Source: Monarcha castaneiventris obscurior (lineage: Eukaryota; Chordata; Aves; Passeriformes; Monarchidae). From it: 64,000 nucleotides of DNA. The stretch covers positions 11,640,001-11,704,000 of the forward strand of contig JAMPIT010000856.1 in NCBI GenBank assembly GCA_026261815.1. Direction: 5' to 3'. Below the pieces are notes generated by a model that saw nothing but the letters and a program-made list of their open reading frames with translations, ran no database searches and was not told the origin of the DNA. Made by a program: the position numbers and the translations under genes. Position 1 is the first letter of the stretch, and each line of letters opens with the position of its first letter. Positions 11,371 to 23,745 of the stretch are shown here, piece by piece.

Positions 11371-12814
11371 GGGGACAAAGGGAACACGTGTGTGGAGGGA
11401 CAGCCTGATCGATACAGAGAACGTGACTGGTTTTTACATCATGCCATGAGCTGGGAACCAGAATGAGCCGTGGTGGGGATGCTGGGGAGCACCCAGAGGC
11501 ATGGTGGGACTGAGCAGGCCGAGCCCCAGGGCTCACCACTGCCTGTCTTTCCTTCACACTGCTCTCAGTGTCCTATCCCAGCAAGGAAGAGCCATGATGG
11601 AAGGTTTCAGATCACACCATCTCCTCTCTTGGTCACAGGTGGGTGCCACGTGCAGAACCTCCTTAGGAGATGCAGGCTGGTCCTTGCCCTGTAATTACTG
11701 TTTTACTGAGCCAAAAAGTGTCCCTCACCTCCCCCCAGGGGACTTGCTAAGATTCAGGAACGCAGAGATGATCAGGACAGACAGTTTGATGAAATACTTG
11801 GTTTTGCCCTGAGGTGTTTATGAGCTGGCCTAGGACAAAGGGGTGGAGGTGGGAGGGAAAGGACTGCCTGATGCAACTGCTCAGCACAGCTGCATGGAGA
11901 GAGCTACAGCAGCAGCAGCAGCATCTCCACCTCGCAGTGAAGATGGGTGGAGAGTGAGGGAGTGCTTGGAAAGGACGTGGCTCTGTAAAGGGGGTTTAAA
12001 AGGCCCAAGAGGAACCACCATGTGGGCTGGTTTGTGTGTAAATGGTGGAGGAGAAGAAAGCCTCGAGGTCTTGTACCTGGAGGCCCAGGGAAGGGGTGCT
12101 GTGAGTTTTCCAGGAAGGCTGTATCTCAAAGTGAAGGAAACAGTCTGGAAGAGATAGTTGTAGGTATGAAAACAGGGAAAGTGCAAAGGCTGTCAGCGAG
12201 TTGGAAGAGTTCAGACCCTGGAGGTGCTGGGTGAGGAAAGGAGGAGATCTGGGCATCTCTTAGATATGAGAAGTAAAACGAGCAGGCCACGGCAGCAGGG
12301 CGATGGTGACGGGGAGTTGGGGGGCTTGGAAGGAAAGATCAGAGGATCTGGTTAGCAATGGAAAGTGCATAGATGCAGCAAATCCTGAAAGGCAGGATCA
12401 GATGGTGAGCTGTGACTGGTGTCACTGGCATTAAGACGTTCGCTAATCCGGTTTAAGGGGATAAGCCCAAGAAAAACTGTGGAGACCTAAATTGGAGCTT
12501 GTCACTCTCCCGTGGAAAGCAGAAGTGTGGAGGAGGAGGAGGATTTGCTGAAAGAGCCCCTGGGTGGTTGGTCAGAAATAGAGGGTGAATGGAAGATGGC
12601 TGTGAAGATGAAGGGTCAGGAGGTATCAGGTGGGATTGGTGGTGAACGACAGGAGTCACCAAAAGTAGAGAAACCCAGGAGCCTTCTGGGGTGCACAGTG
12701 TCTCTATTAATAACTGACCTGCAGCCCATCCTCTTGGTGAAGCTGGCAAGGTGGCAGGGAATCTACAGAAACCCGGTGATTTTGGTCTGGGAAGCTTAAA
12801 CGATGTATATCAAA
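11371..12814. other. Intergenic, no gene seen
   Basis: Purine-rich mid-GC sequence with a short CAG run near 11911-11921. Open frames here are short and lack domain signals or splice sites. Confidence 0.6.
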
Positions 12815-13025
12815 GCCAGGATGTAAATTGCATAAGTGTGATGTAGGTCTGGCACTAAAGTGATAAGAGTCATATCAAGGGAATAACTTAATTAACTGGT
12901 CTTGATCAAAGAACTATATGAATTCAATAGCCCAGTTTTCAGCGCTAAATGATGAAGTTTAGAAAAACTGTACTTGACACAATTATCAATTTTCCTGTCC
13001 GAGGGGCTTTGAAGTGCCATTAAGA
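12815..13025. promoter_or_regulatory. Candidate conserved noncoding element
   Basis: An AT-rich island with AATTGCATAAG, AACTTAATTAACTGG, TTGATCAAAG (a TCF/LEF-like word) and CACAATTATCAATTTTCC. It stands out from GC-richer flanks. The role is inferred. Confidence 0.45.
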
Positions 13026-14514
13026 AGGGACAGTCTGTTGTTCTGTTTAGGACAACCTTCTCCTTCCCTCCAGTGATCAGGAGGCAGAGGGGCTCCCTCT
13101 CCTTTTCAAGTGCTCATTTGAAATGGTCTGAAGCATAATAAACACTGGATGTCAAGGGGAATGGTACTCTGGCTTTCACAAATTAATTGTTTCAGATGAT
13201 GTAAATCAGGAACAAAGAGCTGCCCTTTCCCTGCCAGCCGGAAGAAAAAGGCAGAACCACAAAACCTCCTAATTTCCCTACAGCTTTCATTTTGCTCAGA
13301 TTTTTTGGAGGGGAAATGGTCCCATTTAACTTCCAATCCGTCCTGGACCATCAGGCCCCTCTGACAGATCATGCTGTTCAAACAAGATGCTGGGTATGAG
13401 CAAGGAATGAGTTAGGCTGTAGAAAGGCTTCGGGAAGTCTTTGAAATACTGAATGTCACGTCTGTTTGTCCAATTTGGATGTGTCTGTGTGTACCACAGT
13501 GTCGGTGTCTATCTCACAAGTTGGGTTCCTGTGCTGGATGACACTTTGGGCCAAAGAGAGAGGGAAGTGTCTGGCCAGGATGAACCACAGTGGTGCAGAT
13601 TCAGGTGCTTTGTCCAGCTGAACATCTTCCTGGTGATGGGTTCCTCAGCTGCTGCCTCGCCCAGGGGCTGCACTTGGGTTTGCACCTGGATTAACCTGCA
13701 CAACTTCACAGTTATTCTGTGGGAGATGGGGTGTGGGCAGCCCTGCACTGCACCCACATCATTGCACATGCCCTTCCTCCATTTGCTGGTGGTTTCTCTC
13801 CCCTCCCTCAAGTCCATTTGGTGTCCTGGAATGTCACCCTTTTGCTGAGGTGTAGTGCAGGAGATGGGTCTTTTCTCTGCTGTTACCTTGGCAGAGCTCA
13901 GCCAGGGATTCCAGAGCAGCCTCTGCACATTTGGATGTGCCTCCTGGAAAAGGATGCCTAAACCTTGTCAGTGACAGTGACGGGAGTGAAGCCCTACTGC
14001 TTCCAGCTACTTCTACCTGTGAACAATCTTCCCAGCTCTTCTCCATTCTCTGGGCACTGTGTCCTTTCCACTGGTGAGTATCTCATTCCCAAGGCAGGGA
14101 AAATTGGGAATGTGTCTTTTCTGCCCAGTGCGGTGTGAGGCTGCTGTGAAAAGCTGAGAAACCTCAGAAAGTTCCTTGGGAAATTGAGGATTAATTCAAT
14201 TTCTTTACAACTCCAGGACTTCCCTCTGCAGAACACAGATGGACTCTGAAATGAGGTGGTTCCTCCTCCTGGGCAGAGCGAGGGAATGATTTCCAAATGC
14301 AGCAAGCCCAAGGTCCTCTTGCTTGGGTCTTCCCCAGAATAAGATGATGGCAGTGGGATGATTCCCTCTCCGAGCCACACCGCTGGTTTTTCTCCAGGAG
14401 ATGGAAGGAAGCTGGGTGCTGGTAGCCAGGAGGCAAAGCTGCAGCTGGCCATGCCGGCTCCGAACAGCGAGGGCAATTAGAGATCAGAAGAGCTGGGGTG
14501 GCTTCGTCACATTT
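13026..14514. other. Intergenic, no gene seen
   Basis: Mid-GC sequence without recognisable genes or repeats. Confidence 0.55.
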
Positions 14515-14860
14515 CCCTGCTGCTGTTCTGGAGGTGATAATATAATTCATATCAGAAGAGTTAGTGGGCTGAAAATGAATTGGAGAAATCAATCCAGAGG
14601 GTATAAATGAATTAGCATGTAAATGAGGACACTTGCTCTACATAGTTTAATATTGCCTGCAGCTGTAAATAATTCCAGGGATGGAATCAAAAGCCGCAAA
14701 CAACTTCATTTTTGTGCTCCTCCCCCGTCCGGGAGCACCTGCAGCTACGACCGACCCACCCTTGCAGAATCATTGCATTGCAAGGGAATTAAAGGAGATG
14801 AGATGTATAAACTTTTTTATTTTTTTCTCCCCTGATTGGCCATTATTTACAAGACTGCTG
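14515..14860. promoter_or_regulatory. Candidate conserved noncoding element
   Basis: TAAT-rich tract with GATAATATAATTCATATC, ATGAATTAGCATG, GTTTAATATTGCC and CTGTAAATAATTCC, ending in a T-rich stretch. POU-like ATTAGCAT and homeodomain cores occur close together. The role is inferred. Confidence 0.45.
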
Positions 14861-15214
14861 CTCCCGGTTCCGTGCACCAAGTCCCTGTTTGTGCATGCAC
14901 ACGGCAGCCTGAGTGGTGGGGAAGGGGAGGTGGGGACCCAGCCAGTGCTGAGAGCTCGTGCAGCACGTCACGGTCACCCTGTGGTGGGCTGGTGTGTGTG
15001 TGTGAAATAGCAATTTCTCACCCAACAGCTGCACTATGGAAGGTCTTGACTGAGGTGGAGGACTTCACCCTCCTGGGGTGCCTGGGGGTAGGAGAGGTGG
15101 GTGCTTGGAGAGCAGGAGCTGGCTGGGGTAGCGCCTTGGTTCTTGGAGCTGTCTGGAGAGATGGCATTTCCAAAGGATGGGAAAGCATTTGCATGGGGGG
15201 ACTTTGAGTGTGTG

Positions 15215-15640
15215 CAGTCTGGAAAACTGGAGGAGGTGCAGAGCCAGGTCACCAGAGTGGGGAAGGTGCTGGGCAGTCCCTTCATGAGAGACAACTAAAC
15301 GAGCACAGCTTATTTGGCCTAATGAAAGGAAGGCTGAGAGATGTGATTGCACAGGCAGATAAACACAAGGGAGGGAGAGGAGCTAGTTAAGCTAAAGGCC
15401 AGTGTTGATACCAGAACATGCAGATACAAACTAGTCATGAATAAATTTCAGAGGGAAATGAGATGGAAGTGTCTGAGCACCAGAGCAGAGACTCTGGACA
15501 AGCGCTGGAGAGTCCACACAACCAGGCTGCTCTTGCACTGGCGTTTGACTGTAAAACAGGATTATAGGAGCAGGTCCCTCGAGGTCAGGCAACTACGTTT
15601 TGTGATCTGGGAAGTTCTGCCTGTTGCCAGAAGCCCCTTT
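15215..15640 (+). mobile_element. Old CR1-type LINE 3' fragment
   Basis: The order of words follows the 3' UTR of amniote CR1 elements: a GAGCACAGCTTATTTGGCCT-like segment, AGGAAGGCTGAGAGATGTGATTG, then a tract like the TGAGCACTGGAACAGGCTG region and the GGTCAGGCAACTACGTTTTG tail. It is heavily diverged with no open reading frame. Boundaries are approximate. Confidence 0.5.
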
Positions 15641-15914
15641 ATTATTCTGGCAGGGGAAGGATGCAGATCTGAGGAAGGGCATATGTCTCGTTGAGTGACT
15701 CCAAGAGCGGTCGTTGAGAGCTTTTGGAGTGGTGCTGATGACAGGAGGTTAAAGATGATCCTCAACAGTCTTTTATCAGTACTTCCCTCTTGTTTTTTGA
15801 CACTGACGGATCACTGAGTTCCCTCTTTCATCAGGTTGGAGTTTCAGGTTCTGCACTAACTAGATCTCCCAGGTGGACTGGAAACACTGATTAAGATGGA
15901 TAGAGTGAAAGCAA

Positions 15915-16275
15915 GTCCATTAAATTGTTAATAAAGAATATTACACACATACCTTAATCTGCAGCTAGCCTGACACTTTATAAAAGTACATTAGGATATA
16001 ATCCAATTGAAGCCACAATATCGAGAACATCTTATCTCATCACAAATTGAAATTATATCATATTCCTCATTTCTTAAATTAAAAAGCTAAAACCTTTTAG
16101 TTTGCTCTCATATGCTTGTGTAAAACTTAATCAGTGGTTTTAACAACATTATTTTTCAATATGGGCCATTTCTGCTCTCATTTATTTACAAGAGAGAACT
16201 TCCTGGTAGAAGAAGTGATTCAATTTGCGGGAGGATACATCAAGCACTTAAGGATTTTGTAGGGATTGATTGATT
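15915..16275. promoter_or_regulatory. Candidate conserved noncoding element, AT-rich
   Basis: A long AT-rich island with AAATTGTTAATAAAG, ATACCTTAATCTGC, TTGAAATTATATC, AACTTAATCAGTGG and TTATTTACAAGAG (a forkhead-like word). It is clearly different in composition from neighbouring sequence. Confidence 0.45.
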
Positions 16276-17939
16276 ATTTATCGTGTTATCTTGCCTGGAG
16301 ACGTCTGATACGCCTGTGCTTTTGCTATCTCTCATTCCCCCTAATGCTCTCCCTCTGCTCCTCTCTCCCCTGCGGTGCCAAGGGCGCTCTTCCCTCTCAC
16401 GTGTGTCTGCACCCCGTGTCAGGGGGGAAACGGGGTCGGGGGAGGCCAGGCTGAGGTTGTCTCTGCTGGGATGAAGATGCAGGGCTGGGCAGATAGGAGA
16501 GATTCATTTCACTGGGAGATAGCACAGGAGGTGAGAGAGGTGAAAGGGTGGTTTGGCTTTCTCCGAGCGCGGCAAACGTGGCCCTTCCTGGCAGGGGAAG
16601 GAGCTGGGACACAGAGAGGCTGCGTGGTTTGCTGGGAAGTACCCCCAGGAGCAGAAAACAGCCTTGAAAGGCCATCAGCTCTGGTTGGTAGCTGGTCACT
16701 TGGGGCCACACTTCCCAGGGTAGCCATAATCAGCTTCAAGTTGCCCCGTGAATCACTGGATGTGATCCTGGCATGTCCATGAGACCTTCCCACTCAGCTG
16801 AGCTGTCCCAGTGATGCACTGGCAGTGGCTTCTCCAGGGATCTTTGCAAAAACCTCCTTACACTTATGAGGAATCTGCTGACCTGATGAGGTCGGGATTG
16901 GGGTGCAGAGAGGAAGGGGCCACCTCTTCATGCTTAAAGGAGACCACTCTCACAGCAATGGCTGATTATCTGCCACTGCTTCACTGGGGCAGAGGGGCTC
17001 ATTAGCAATGATAATTAGCATGCCCTTCATGGAGGTGTCAATCCAAGGCCTAAGGGGTGACATGCAAGGTCTCCATTTGAGGGGGGATGACCCCCAGGAG
17101 CCCTGCAAGAGCGCTGTGGCTTGAGCTTTGTCTTGAACATTGGCCACTCTTTGGCACTGGAGCATGAGTGGGAGATGAGGGGATGTTGTCTGTGGGAGCT
17201 CTTGGCCTCCCATCCCTGGTGGAGCTTTGGGGCATTGGATAGAGCAAGAAAGAAAAGTTTCTTGATTTTGTGCAAGGAAACAATGGCAGTAGAAACGCCA
17301 AGCAAACCCTCAAGTGTTTGGACTGTGGTTGTCTCTCTGGCAGGGGAGGCGCTGGGAACAAGGACATTTGAGGTTTATGCTTTTCACTGCTGCAGATTTT
17401 GGCAAATCGCTCTCCCTGCCATAGTTTTCCCTGAGCAGTTTGAGATCAGCTGGGTTTATTCTTTTATGAGTATTGGAGTGCAGGAATTGCTGTCTTCTGG
17501 TGAAAATAAATACAGAAATCCTGAAGCACGACTCCAAAGAGAGATGAGCCTGCAAAAAAAGAAAGGGAGTATGTTTGGTTTGTCTTATTTTTCTTTTGCT
17601 TTCTGGGATTTTAGGATTCCTGTTGCAGGGATTGCACCAAGATGACAAACTAGAGAGTTTTCAAAATGGAAACACAATCCCCTGACTCCAGGAGCTCAGA
17701 CTTAAATATCAACAAATAACTCAGGATGCAGTGTGAGTGCTGATGGAGCAGCTGACTCGGTGAGTGTGGAGGTGAGCAACTCCAGAGTCCCACAGAGCCC
17801 CACAGTCCTGATTTGCTGAACCCTGCAGAATGAATTCCTATATTGGATGATCCATGTGCATGGGCCTCCGTGGGATCAGGGCCAACATTTGCCAAGTGCT
17901 GTGAGATGCTTGGATGAAAGGGACCACAGAAGCGCAAAG
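16276..17939. other. Intergenic, no gene seen
   Basis: Mid-GC sequence. A TTAGCAATGATAATTAGCATG cluster near 17002-17022 has homeodomain character but is short. No gene is visible. Confidence 0.5.
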
Positions 17940-18239
17940 TATTACTTTTTCATGATTGCTGCAATTGCTATCCTTGGGGCTGTCCAAATATTGTTGTTCC
18001 AAATGAAAATATAAAATCCTTTTGGCACGTTTCTGTTTTGCGTTGTGATAAATAGAAATGCAGGAGGGGAAAAAAAAAAAATCTCCTCCTAACAGTGAGA
18101 GAAGGAAAAGCAGCCCCTGTGCAATTTGTTACACATCTCATATGTCTCTGACTGCTAGCTGTAGAGATATTTAGAAGGAGTATTTAGCCAACCCAGTGCA
18201 CAGCCTCTGGAGTCCCGGCTTCTGCCTTGGTCCATGCTT

Positions 18240-18400
18240 GGTTGAACCTTTACAGCAGCTTTACGGTTTTTCTGCGCAGCATTTCAGGAGAGGCTTTGAT
18301 TCTGGGGGATGCCAACTGCGCCGAGTGGAGCTAAGATGATTAATCAAATTATTTGAAGGGCGTTCGCCAGAACTGGGCAGTGACCAGTCTCTGTCCTAAT
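18240..18400. promoter_or_regulatory. Candidate conserved noncoding element
   Basis: It contains GATGATTAATCAAATTATTTG (paired TAAT/TAATC words, OTX- or PRD-like) beside retained CpGs (TTTCTGCGCAGC, CAACTGCGCCGAG, GGGCGTTCGCC). This mix is typical of constrained noncoding DNA. Function is inferred. Confidence 0.45.
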
Positions 18401-19464
18401 CTCTGGATTGAGATGTCAAGCTCGCAGCACTGAGCTCGCCAGGAGGCAGAGGGTGGAAGGAAATCTCCGGCAGCAAACAGCCTGGCAGGGCTGCCTATGG
18501 TGGGGAGGGAAAGTGGCCATCAGTGGCCATGGGCTGGTGCTGCCCAGGGGGCTGGGGGAGCCTGGGGAGCTTTGCACGTCAGGAAGGCCAGGCAAAGCTT
18601 CTGGAGCTGTCGTGGAGCAGGAATAAGCTGATGGCTGTGCCTCAAGCTGCCTTGCTCCCACCAGGCTGCAGGGAAAAAGGGGGAATGGTTGGGATGTGCA
18701 GAGCTCCTGCACCTCCCAGCTGGCCACAGGATGAGGGCTTCTCTGCTCCCATGTGATTTTAGGTTGCTGCTGAGAAGGATGGAGGAAAAAGGGGCCTGGT
18801 GTGGAAGAGATACAGGCACTGACCAAGTCATTTTGAACTTGGTGCCAGTGTCAGGTGCCATGGGGAGCTGGGGCTTTGGTAGGAGCCTTGCAGGGAATGG
18901 TGCAGGGTGGGTGGCGTGGGATGAGGCTGGCAGAGGGCTCCAGGAGATGAGGAACACAGCGGGAAGCAGGGACTTTGGCTTGGTGATGCGCTTTTCTTTT
19001 CAGACACCAGCTGGGTTTGTCACCCACTGCTTTTGTGCTCAGTTTGGTTGTACTCACAGTTCAAGATGCAGCCAAAGCAGCTGAGAGGGAGAAGGCACAT
19101 GCTGCAGCAGCACAGCCCGGGGCAGCTGGGGTGGGGTTGAGGGGAAAGCCACTCCCATGGGGATGAGGGACCCTCCTCTGCCCTCCTTCCCCTCTGCTCT
19201 GGGGATTGCAGGCAGATGGGCTTTCCCCGGTGCCAGGGCGAGCACTTGGCACTGCTGCACAGGGAATTGCCGGTCTCACTCTCCTCTCCAGCTGGCCGAG
19301 TGGGCAGGATTTCTGCTTCTCCGTGAGCCCCAAAGCGTGCCGGGATCCCCTTTGCTGCGTGAGCTGACAGCACCTGAGGCGTTCCATGGACCACCGGCTT
19401 GAGCATCCTCCCTCTCTGCCCTCCCCGGAGGCTGGTTCCTGTCCCCCACTCAACTCTTCCTCTG
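18401..19464. other. Intergenic, no gene seen
   Basis: GC-rich, purine-biased sequence with long chance open frames on both strands but no domains, splice logic or recognised repeats. Confidence 0.55.
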
Positions 19465-19495
19465 AAAAAAAAAAAAAACAAAAAAAAAAAAAAAA
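19465..19495 (+). repeat. Interrupted poly(A) tract
   Basis: Two A runs separated by a single C. It could be the tail of a decayed retroposon, but nothing upstream is recognisable. Confidence 0.9.
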
Positions 19496-19701
19496 CACCA
19501 AAACCCAAAAAACCCCCTTTTTGCACTCTCCACGTCTGTTCCAGCCCCAAATCGGGGGCTCTCACCCCGGGCCGGGGCAGCGCTGGGACCGCAAATTCGC
19601 GGACCCCGCTCGCCATGTGGCTCCCGGCCAGCCACGGAGGGCAGGGCTGCTGAGCCGCTCCTGCGGGCACCCGGTGCCCACGGCAGCGCTGTCGCGTGTG
19701 G

Positions 19702-19730
19702 CCATCAGCTGATGGGGAGGATGACTCAGC
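19702..19730. promoter_or_regulatory. E-box palindrome next to an NF-E2/MAF-like word
   Basis: CCATCAGCTGATGG (19702-19715) is a perfect 14-bp palindrome centred on a CAGCTG E-box. TGACTCAGC (19722-19730) follows, matching the AP-1/NF-E2/MAF half element. The pair lies in a CpG-containing stretch abutting the TAAT-rich island at 19745. Confidence 0.4.
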
Positions 19731-19744
19731 CGGCAGCTGTCGGG

Positions 19745-19920
19745 GCCCCTAAAATAATGACAAAAACAATTAGCAGTCCAAGCAGTAGCCTCTCCTTAAT
19801 TATCTCCTCCGAGTTTAATTAACTAGCTAAATTATCAGCAGTAATGTAGGCATTAATTATGTCAAATTACAGTGTAAAAATCACAAAGTGTGGAAAATGT
19901 CAATTCAGCTGCGCTCACCT
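19745..19920. promoter_or_regulatory. Candidate conserved noncoding element, very TAAT-dense
   Basis: In under 180 bp it contains AACAATTAGC, TCCTTAATTATCTCC, GTTTAATTAACTAGC, TAAATTATCAGCAG, GGCATTAATTATG and CAAATTACAG. Such density of overlapping homeodomain sites is characteristic of deeply conserved developmental enhancers. It is one of the strongest candidates in the window. Confidence 0.6.
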
Positions 19921-20184
19921 GCCGGGCTGAGACAGTGCCGGCGACAGAGGCTCAGCCTGGCGCAGGGGAAGGGCTGCTCCTCCTCCCCGGGGATCAGGAT
20001 CCTGCCCCGGCAGCCTCCGTGGCACCGGGGGGACGCCGACACCGATGCCGACAGGAGCCGGGGGCACAGTTTTAGTTGGGAGCCGGTGGGAAGTGCCTGG
20101 ATGGGTGCTGGAGTGGGGAGGGGGGAGAATTTTGGCTCTTGGCAGAGGGAGGGGAAGGAGCGTGGCTCCCCAAACCAGATGGCT

Positions 20185-20355
20185 TGGATGCTGAATTATT
20201 AAATTATGAATATTAATACAAATCAGACACGGAAGAGGTAATAATTTTGCTGCCCTACAGAAATAATTAACATAATTTTGATAAATTACATGATAAGAGA
20301 ATCTCAAAATTGAGGTAGATTTATCTTAATTAATATCTTGGACTTGCTCCGAAAG
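20185..20355. promoter_or_regulatory. Candidate conserved noncoding element
   Basis: TAAT-dense island (TGAATTATTAAATTATG, GGTAATAATTTTG, AAATAATTAACATAATTTTG, CTTAATTAATATC) about 270 bp from the previous island. The two may form one bipartite element interrupted by a GC-rich spacer. Confidence 0.55.
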
Positions 20356-21739
20356 GTAAATTGTTCCACTGGGGACTGGGGAAGGGTGAAGAAGGGGCCC
20401 CTGGCCCTGTGAGCCGGACCTTTCCTGGGGTTAGCATGGGGGAGAGGATGGAGCATCCCCTCCAGGCTGCACCCCAGCCCCGGCTCAGAGGGTGCAGTGT
20501 CAGGGTTATTCCCACCCCCATGGGGACACCAAGTGACTTATTTCAGGTTGCATGGGCTGGTCAGAGAGCAGAAGTCTGAGCTGGTGTCTCCCAACTCCTT
20601 TGGACCCCAGAGCCAACCTGGCCTGGGCTCTGACAGGCATTTTCCCACAGCACAGTGCTGGGCAGGCACTGAGGGCTGAGCCTGCAGGATTAATGCCTTC
20701 ACCAAAAACTGCTGCCCTTGACTTTGCTCCAGGTGTCCCTGCTTGGGCACAGGAGCATTGCAAGCCATGTGCCTGTTCTATTCATCCATCCTCGTGGGCA
20801 CACTGGGCAGGTACAGCAGGTACAGGGGTTTGCTTTTTGCTGGTGAACTACCACAGTGTTGGTGGGGATATCCCAGCTTGGAAGTTAGCCTGGAAGGGAA
20901 TGGGACGTTCAGTTACTGAGGGATTTGCTTCACCGTCCCTCATTGTGCTGTTGCCACTGTCCTGTGTGGTTTTCCTGTGGCTTGCATGACTCCAGGTAAG
21001 TCCACGTCCCCCTCCAAGTGTGTGTGTGATGGTGGGCAGTGCCCTTCACCTTTGATGAGTTGTGGTTTTCCCTAGGTCTTTGTCTTGGTGCTGCTGCTCA
21101 TCAGCTCTGCCTGCAAAGGTGCAAATGTGCCCAAAAAAGGATGTACGGACAGGGTGTGCAGATGGCTTTATGTGGCATAAAATGTTGTACTTAAATCCCA
21201 GAGGGTGTAACCTCCCAGCAGTGAGTTAACCCCCAGAACATCCCTCAGGCACAGGCGGTGCTGGTACGGATGTGTGAGTGGAGGTCATCCATAGCTCGTG
21301 GCATGGAAACTGCAACTTGAATTACAGGGCTAATTGCAGAATTAAAGTCAGTTATTCCTTACCATGACGTTTTTGTAATGTCAGATCAGGAAATGTAGGA
21401 GAAGATGTTATCTGCACATCCATATTGTCCATTTTAAATGTCCAGAGTGGTGATCCCACCACAGCTCTACCTGTAGCCTGGTTATGTTTCAAGTCTGTGT
21501 GTGCTGGAAGGGCTTAGAGCTTGGTTACTCGGTATGTTTCTGACATGGGTGAGCAGGAGGAGAGTGAGGAGCAGCCAGGAGAGGCTGTTCTCAGGAGGTT
21601 TCAGTCTTGGTCTTGAGCTCGAGAGGTTTTTAGATTCACATCCATGCGTTTGCCAGCTTAATTGGCAAAAGCTTTAATTTTTCAGAAGGGTTAGAAATCT
21701 TGTTGATCTGTTCCCACTGGCAGGATTTAAAGCCTCAGA
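20356..21739. other. Intergenic, no gene seen
   Basis: Mid-GC sequence. A short AT-richer piece at 21310-21400 (GGCTAATTGCAGAATTAAAG, CATGACGTTTTTG) may be a minor element. No coding signal. Confidence 0.5.
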
Positions 21740-21908
21740 CACTTTACTTTTTCAAAGAGCTGTACAAATGTTAACTAATACAGCCCCAGTTAAGCATAAT
21801 CTCTAGATGGGGAAACAGAGTCACACACTGCATGAGTCCCTTAGCCTGGATGGGGAGTTGCTGGGTCCCTGTCCCATGCTTCATCCAGAAGGCACTGTGA
21901 TCTCTTCC
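21740..21908 (-). repeat. MIR/CORE-SINE-like relic
   Basis: The plus strand reads like the complement of a MIR-type SINE, in the right order: AAAGAGCTGTACAAATGTTAAC, a CTCTAGATGGGGAAACAGAG block, then GGGAGTTGCTGGGTCCCTGTC and a CACTGTGATCTCTTCC end. Diverged and old. The exact subfamily is not assignable by eye. Confidence 0.55.
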
Positions 21909-23514
21909 AAGCCTTCCCCACTCTCCCTGATCCCCTTGCCTTGCTGCTGTAAAACCAAGCTGTATTTAATTGTTTTTGGCTGTGCAGAAAATAACAAAAA
22001 GGGAAAACCCAAAGCCGCTGATTGCCGCGATGCCAAGGCACAGGCTGGAAGCAGAGACTTGTCAGCATGTGGCAGCATTGGTGCATCCAGGTGAGACCAG
22101 GGAGGGTTCCCGGGATAATAAGGGATATTCCTGGGGCACAGTGAGCAGTAGGAACCAGAACTGGGAATATCATTCATGGAAAATGCACAGCAGGAGATCC
22201 TTTGCCCTGCTGGGGGCTTCCAACTTTGGACTGAGTACTGTAGCCATAAATTAAGTTTTTTTTAAGGAAAGTCAGTGTTGTTATGGAGCATGTGGGCCAG
22301 CACCCCACAGGGTCACTCTGACACCCCTGCTGCTCCCCACCCAGCTTGTGGGGTGGCAGAAGGGGGAGGTTTACCTTGGGGTCCTGTCTTGTGCAGACCC
22401 CATCAAACAGTCCCCGTGGCTGGAGCTGTCAGCAGCCCCAGCAGCAAAGCGGGATGTGGAGCCTTGTGTCTGCACAGTGCTGGAAATGCTGTTCAAACAA
22501 GGGCACCCTGCTGAGGGACACTGGACATGGCTCTGTGCCACCCATCCCCTCGTGCAGGGTCAGTGAGCTGGCCGGGCAGCCCTTCCTCACACACAGGCTG
22601 ATGGCACCCAGCTCCAGAGCAGGGCAGGGGCACCTTGGGGCTCCTACTGCCACCCATCTGTGTATTTTCCTTGCAGAGAGCAGGTAGAGCCCGGGCTCTG
22701 GAGTTGCAGGAATGCCCCGTGTGCATCCCCAGGGGAGTTGCTGGGCGGGCGAGGCTCATGCTGTGTGTAGATAAATGCACACACACACACACACACAGGG
22801 ATGGCTTGGCACAAACACCCGCTGCATCCAACCATTCAATCTGAGCCCAGCCTTAACCCCTTCGCTGCTGCAGGAGCCCAGTCCTGGGGCTCAGGGCTGT
22901 CAGGAGTGGGGGACACTCTGCTGGTGGCACTTGGAGCCATTGAGATGGGAAGGATATGGCCGGCCCTTGGGGGGACCAGGTTGTTCAGCTGTGTCTGAAG
23001 TAGAGGATGGTGAAAGGGAATTGAAGCCCTGTGTAATGTAAGGCACAAAGGAGGGATTTTAGGAGGTCTGGGTGGAAGGAGGGTTGGATGGAAAGTAGGA
23101 TTGGAAGAATCCCCCTCTTCCAGGCACCGACCCTGTGCTGTGGGAGGAAGGTGTGGAAGGGGGGGAAACTGAGGCAGGGAAATAGATGGGCACATATGGA
23201 GAGGGGCTGCTGTTGGTGTGACCGCCCCACTTCTGCACGATGGGCAGGGGAGTGTGGGGAGAAGGAATCCAGGCTGAGACAGCAGGGGAGTGCAGGGGCC
23301 ACCCCTACACATGCACATAGGGTGTGAGAAAGGTGTTCCCACCTGGGAGAACACATCTGTGATGTGGAGCTGATGGCAACATCATCATCCCCCTCCTCGT
23401 GCAAGCTCCCCTCTGCTGGGGCTGAATGGGGGGAGACTGGCATTGCTTCTGCCTTTTGTGGTTGCTGCTTCCACTTTGTTTCAGGTTTCTCCTCTGTTGG
23501 GACTTTGGGCCTTC
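21909..23514. other. Intergenic, no gene seen
   Basis: GC-rich sequence holding only the CA microsatellite. Open frames up to about 170 codons on the minus strand are proline/serine-rich and look like chance. Confidence 0.55.
22778..22797. repeat. (CA)n microsatellite
   Basis: Ten CA units, uninterrupted. Confidence 0.95.
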
Positions 23515-23745
23515 CCGATCCCCAGTAATTATATAATTACTTCACAACATGCTGCAGGAATAGTCAGGGAGACGGCTACAGCTAGCACAACAATGGTGAC
23601 AAGTAAAACATTAATTTCTGGAGTTCTTTTAATTAATTCATCAGGAATCGTGCTGTGCGGGATGATTACGTTAAAGTGTTTAATTACAAATTTATATGTA
23701 ATGATGCACTTTAATTACTTTGGACTGGTACAATATTATTGGGCC
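23515..23745. promoter_or_regulatory. Candidate conserved noncoding element with SOX and TAAT words
   Basis: AGTAATTATATAATTACTTC forms a near-palindromic pair of homeodomain sites. ACAACAATGGTGAC supplies a perfect SOX word (ACAATGG). These are followed by TTTTAATTAATTCATC, GATGATTACG, GTTTAATTAC and CTTTAATTACTTTGG. A strong enhancer candidate by composition. Confidence 0.6.

Noticed and set aside
19020..19670. Open frame of 216 codons on the minus strand
   Set aside because: It reads through the poly(A) tract as poly-Phe and has no recognisable domain or splice context.
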